From SMWC01 sp045561055 (GTDB lineage: Bacteria; Pseudomonadota; Gammaproteobacteria; Steroidobacterales; Rariloculaceae), in assembly GCA_045561055.1 (NCBI GenBank), contig JBJKYL010000016.1, positions 49,828 through 113,827 on the forward strand: DNA of 64,000 bases. Reading direction: 5' to 3'. The notes below the pieces were generated by a model that did not search any database, was not told where the DNA came from, and saw only the letters and a list, made by a program, of their open reading frames with translations. A program made the translations under genes and the position numbers. The number at the start of each line of letters is the position of its first letter. Positions within the stretch are counted from its first letter, which is position 1. Below are positions 63,049 to 64,000 of the stretch, in pieces.

Positions 63049-64000
63049 TCAGTTTGTAGGAGCGTTACCGAGCGCCGAGATTTCGAGCCAGGGGCCGATC
63101 TCGTTGCGAAAACGCTGGTAGGATTCGTAGATTCGGGAAATTATGGGGTCTTGTGCTACGAGTTCCTCCAAGACCTCGATACTTAAAGCTTCTAGTGCTT
63201 CCAATACGTCGTCAGGGAAACGGCGTAACTCGACGCCATGTTCTTCGACCAAAGTCTTCAGCGCTTCGTGATTACGCGTATTGAACTCCGCGAGAAGGTA
63301 GCTGTTTTCGGCGTAACAGGCCGTTCGCACAACGTGTTGTAGTTCAGGCGATAACGATTCGTACGCCCCTCTTGCCACTAGAAGCTCCAATGCACCCGAT
63401 GGTTCCTGCCAGCCTGGGTAGTAATAATACTGCGCAGCCTGGTGAAATCCCGATGCCAGGTCGTTGTATGGGCCAACCCATTCCGTCGCATCAATCGCCC
63501 CCGTTTGTAAGGCGGTGAAAATTTCGGCGACCGGCATCACCACGGGAAGTACGCCCGCCCGTTGCATCACTTCGCCACCGAGTCCTGGAATGCGCATTTT
63601 CAGTCCGACGAGATCTTCTATCGAGTTGATCTCGCGATTGAACCAGCCGCCCATCTGAGGGCCAGTGTTACCCGCTACGAAAGGGACGATATCTAGCGGC
63701 GCATAAGCTTCCTGCCATAGATTGTGTCCGCCGCCATGAAAGAGCCACGCGTTGAAGACGTCGGGAGACATACCAAACGGTACACTACCGAACAGTTGAG
63801 CAGCGGGTATCTGGCCGCGCCAGTAGATCGGGGCGCTGTGGCCGAGCTGAATCGTTCCTCTCGACACAGCATCGAGGACTTCGAATGCGGGTACAAGTTC
63901 TCCTGCTGCGAATACCTCGACCGAAATGCGGCCGCCGGAAACCTCTTCGAGCCGTTTTGCGAGTCGAGTGGCGGAGACGCCGTGGCCTGGAAAGTTCGGT
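63049..64000 (-). CDS. TRAP transporter binding protein DctP, 5' truncated by window edge
   Basis: The minus-strand frame is open to base 64000, so the gene starts outside; the GTG at 63867 is internal. Visible from the edge inward are NFPGHGVSATRLAKRLEEVSGGRISVEVF, GELVPAFEVLDAVSRGTI and GHSAPIYWRG, the start of a DctP domain. Later NREINSIEDLVGLKMRIPG (split) and IDATEWVGPYNDLASGF contain the substrate Arg and the typical YW-type pocket. It binds an organic acid in the periplasm for a TRAP importer; DctQM must be outside the window. Confidence 0.92.
   Translation of the reverse strand, partial: PNFPGHGVSATRLAKRLEEVSGGRISVEVFAAGELVPAFEVLDAVSRGTIQLGHSAPIYWRGQIPAAQLFGSVPFGMSPDVFNAWLFHGGGHNLWQEAYAPLDIVPFVAGNTGPQMGGWFNREINSIEDLVGLKMRIPGLGGEVMQRAGVLPVVMPVAEIFTALQTGAIDATEWVGPYNDLASGFHQAAQYYYYPGWQEPSGALELLVARGAYESLSPELQHVVRTACYAENSYLLAEFNTRNHEALKTLVEEHGVELRRFPDDVLEALEALSIEVLEELVAQDPIISRIYESYQRFRNEIGPWLEISALGNAPTN

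Noticed and set aside
1..64000. tRNA, rRNA, CRISPR array, IS element or prophage
   Set aside because: No transposase, integrase, phage structural gene, repeat-spacer pattern or tRNA-like cloverleaf was recognised on reading; tRNA absence was not tested computationally.

Overview
The window looks like chromosome from an uncultured, heterotrophic, aerobic proteobacterium, most likely a marine gammaproteobacterium. The reasons are the gene families: a TIGR02444 (DUF2390) protein, DUF6152 proteins, AtoE and TRAP carriers, exported PQQ and FMN dehydrogenases, and a NrtR-like regulator beside nadA-nadB. This is inferred from families, not from a marker gene; there is no rRNA, tRNA, CRISPR array, IS element or phage module that I can see.

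Layout. 1-4.9 kb (+): a truncated metallo-beta-lactamase-fold protein, an exported alkaline-phosphatase-superfamily enzyme and two DUF6152 proteins. 4.9-13.8 kb (-): a closely spaced six-gene run for a periplasmic redox system: two paralogous cytochrome c/beta-propeller proteins, a SCO protein, a CcdA-like membrane thiol carrier, a YncE-like propeller and a PQQ quinohemoprotein dehydrogenase. This is the best candidate for an undescribed system. 14-18.8 kb: mixed metabolism (exported NAD(P)-binding protein, FAD hydroxyacid dehydrogenase, K+ channel with zinc ribbon, GST, homocysteine methyltransferase). 18.8-23.1 kb: TlpA-like thioredoxin, a frameshifted NrtR-like regulator, nadA, nadB (de novo NAD synthesis). 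23.2-29.3 kb (-): oxalate catabolism (oxc, frc) with an NDP-forming acyl-CoA synthetase and a CitE-like lyase. Upstream lie a decayed GntR regulator and an apparent orphan operator, then two DoxX genes sharing a gene-conversion tract.

31-34.4 kb (-): ECF vitamin-type transporter (T, fused double ATPase, YkoE-like S). 34.6-36.9 kb (+): Tat-exported FMN hydroxyacid oxidase carrying a CxxCH motif, overlapping a third DUF6152 gene. 36.9-45.6 kb: methyltransferase, two MFS carriers, quinone oxidoreductase, Nramp-related transporter without the metal motifs, aminotransferase, MacB-type permease. 45.7-50.9 kb: modABC, ubiX, folE, xdhC; moeA follows at 59 kb, so molybdenum uptake and cofactor genes cluster here without a molybdoenzyme. 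51-58.6 kb: TIGR02444 protein, aromatic-acid MFS, two-subunit 2-oxoacid:ferredoxin oxidoreductase facing two ferredoxins, AtoE. 60-64 kb: TPR protein overlapping a secreted TonB-C-like protein whose only sensible start is AUA, a frameshifted MATE exporter, and a truncated TRAP binding protein.

Two genes are broken by single small indels (19.86 and 62.49 kb). Both may be real, or consensus errors in the assembly; read-level data would decide.
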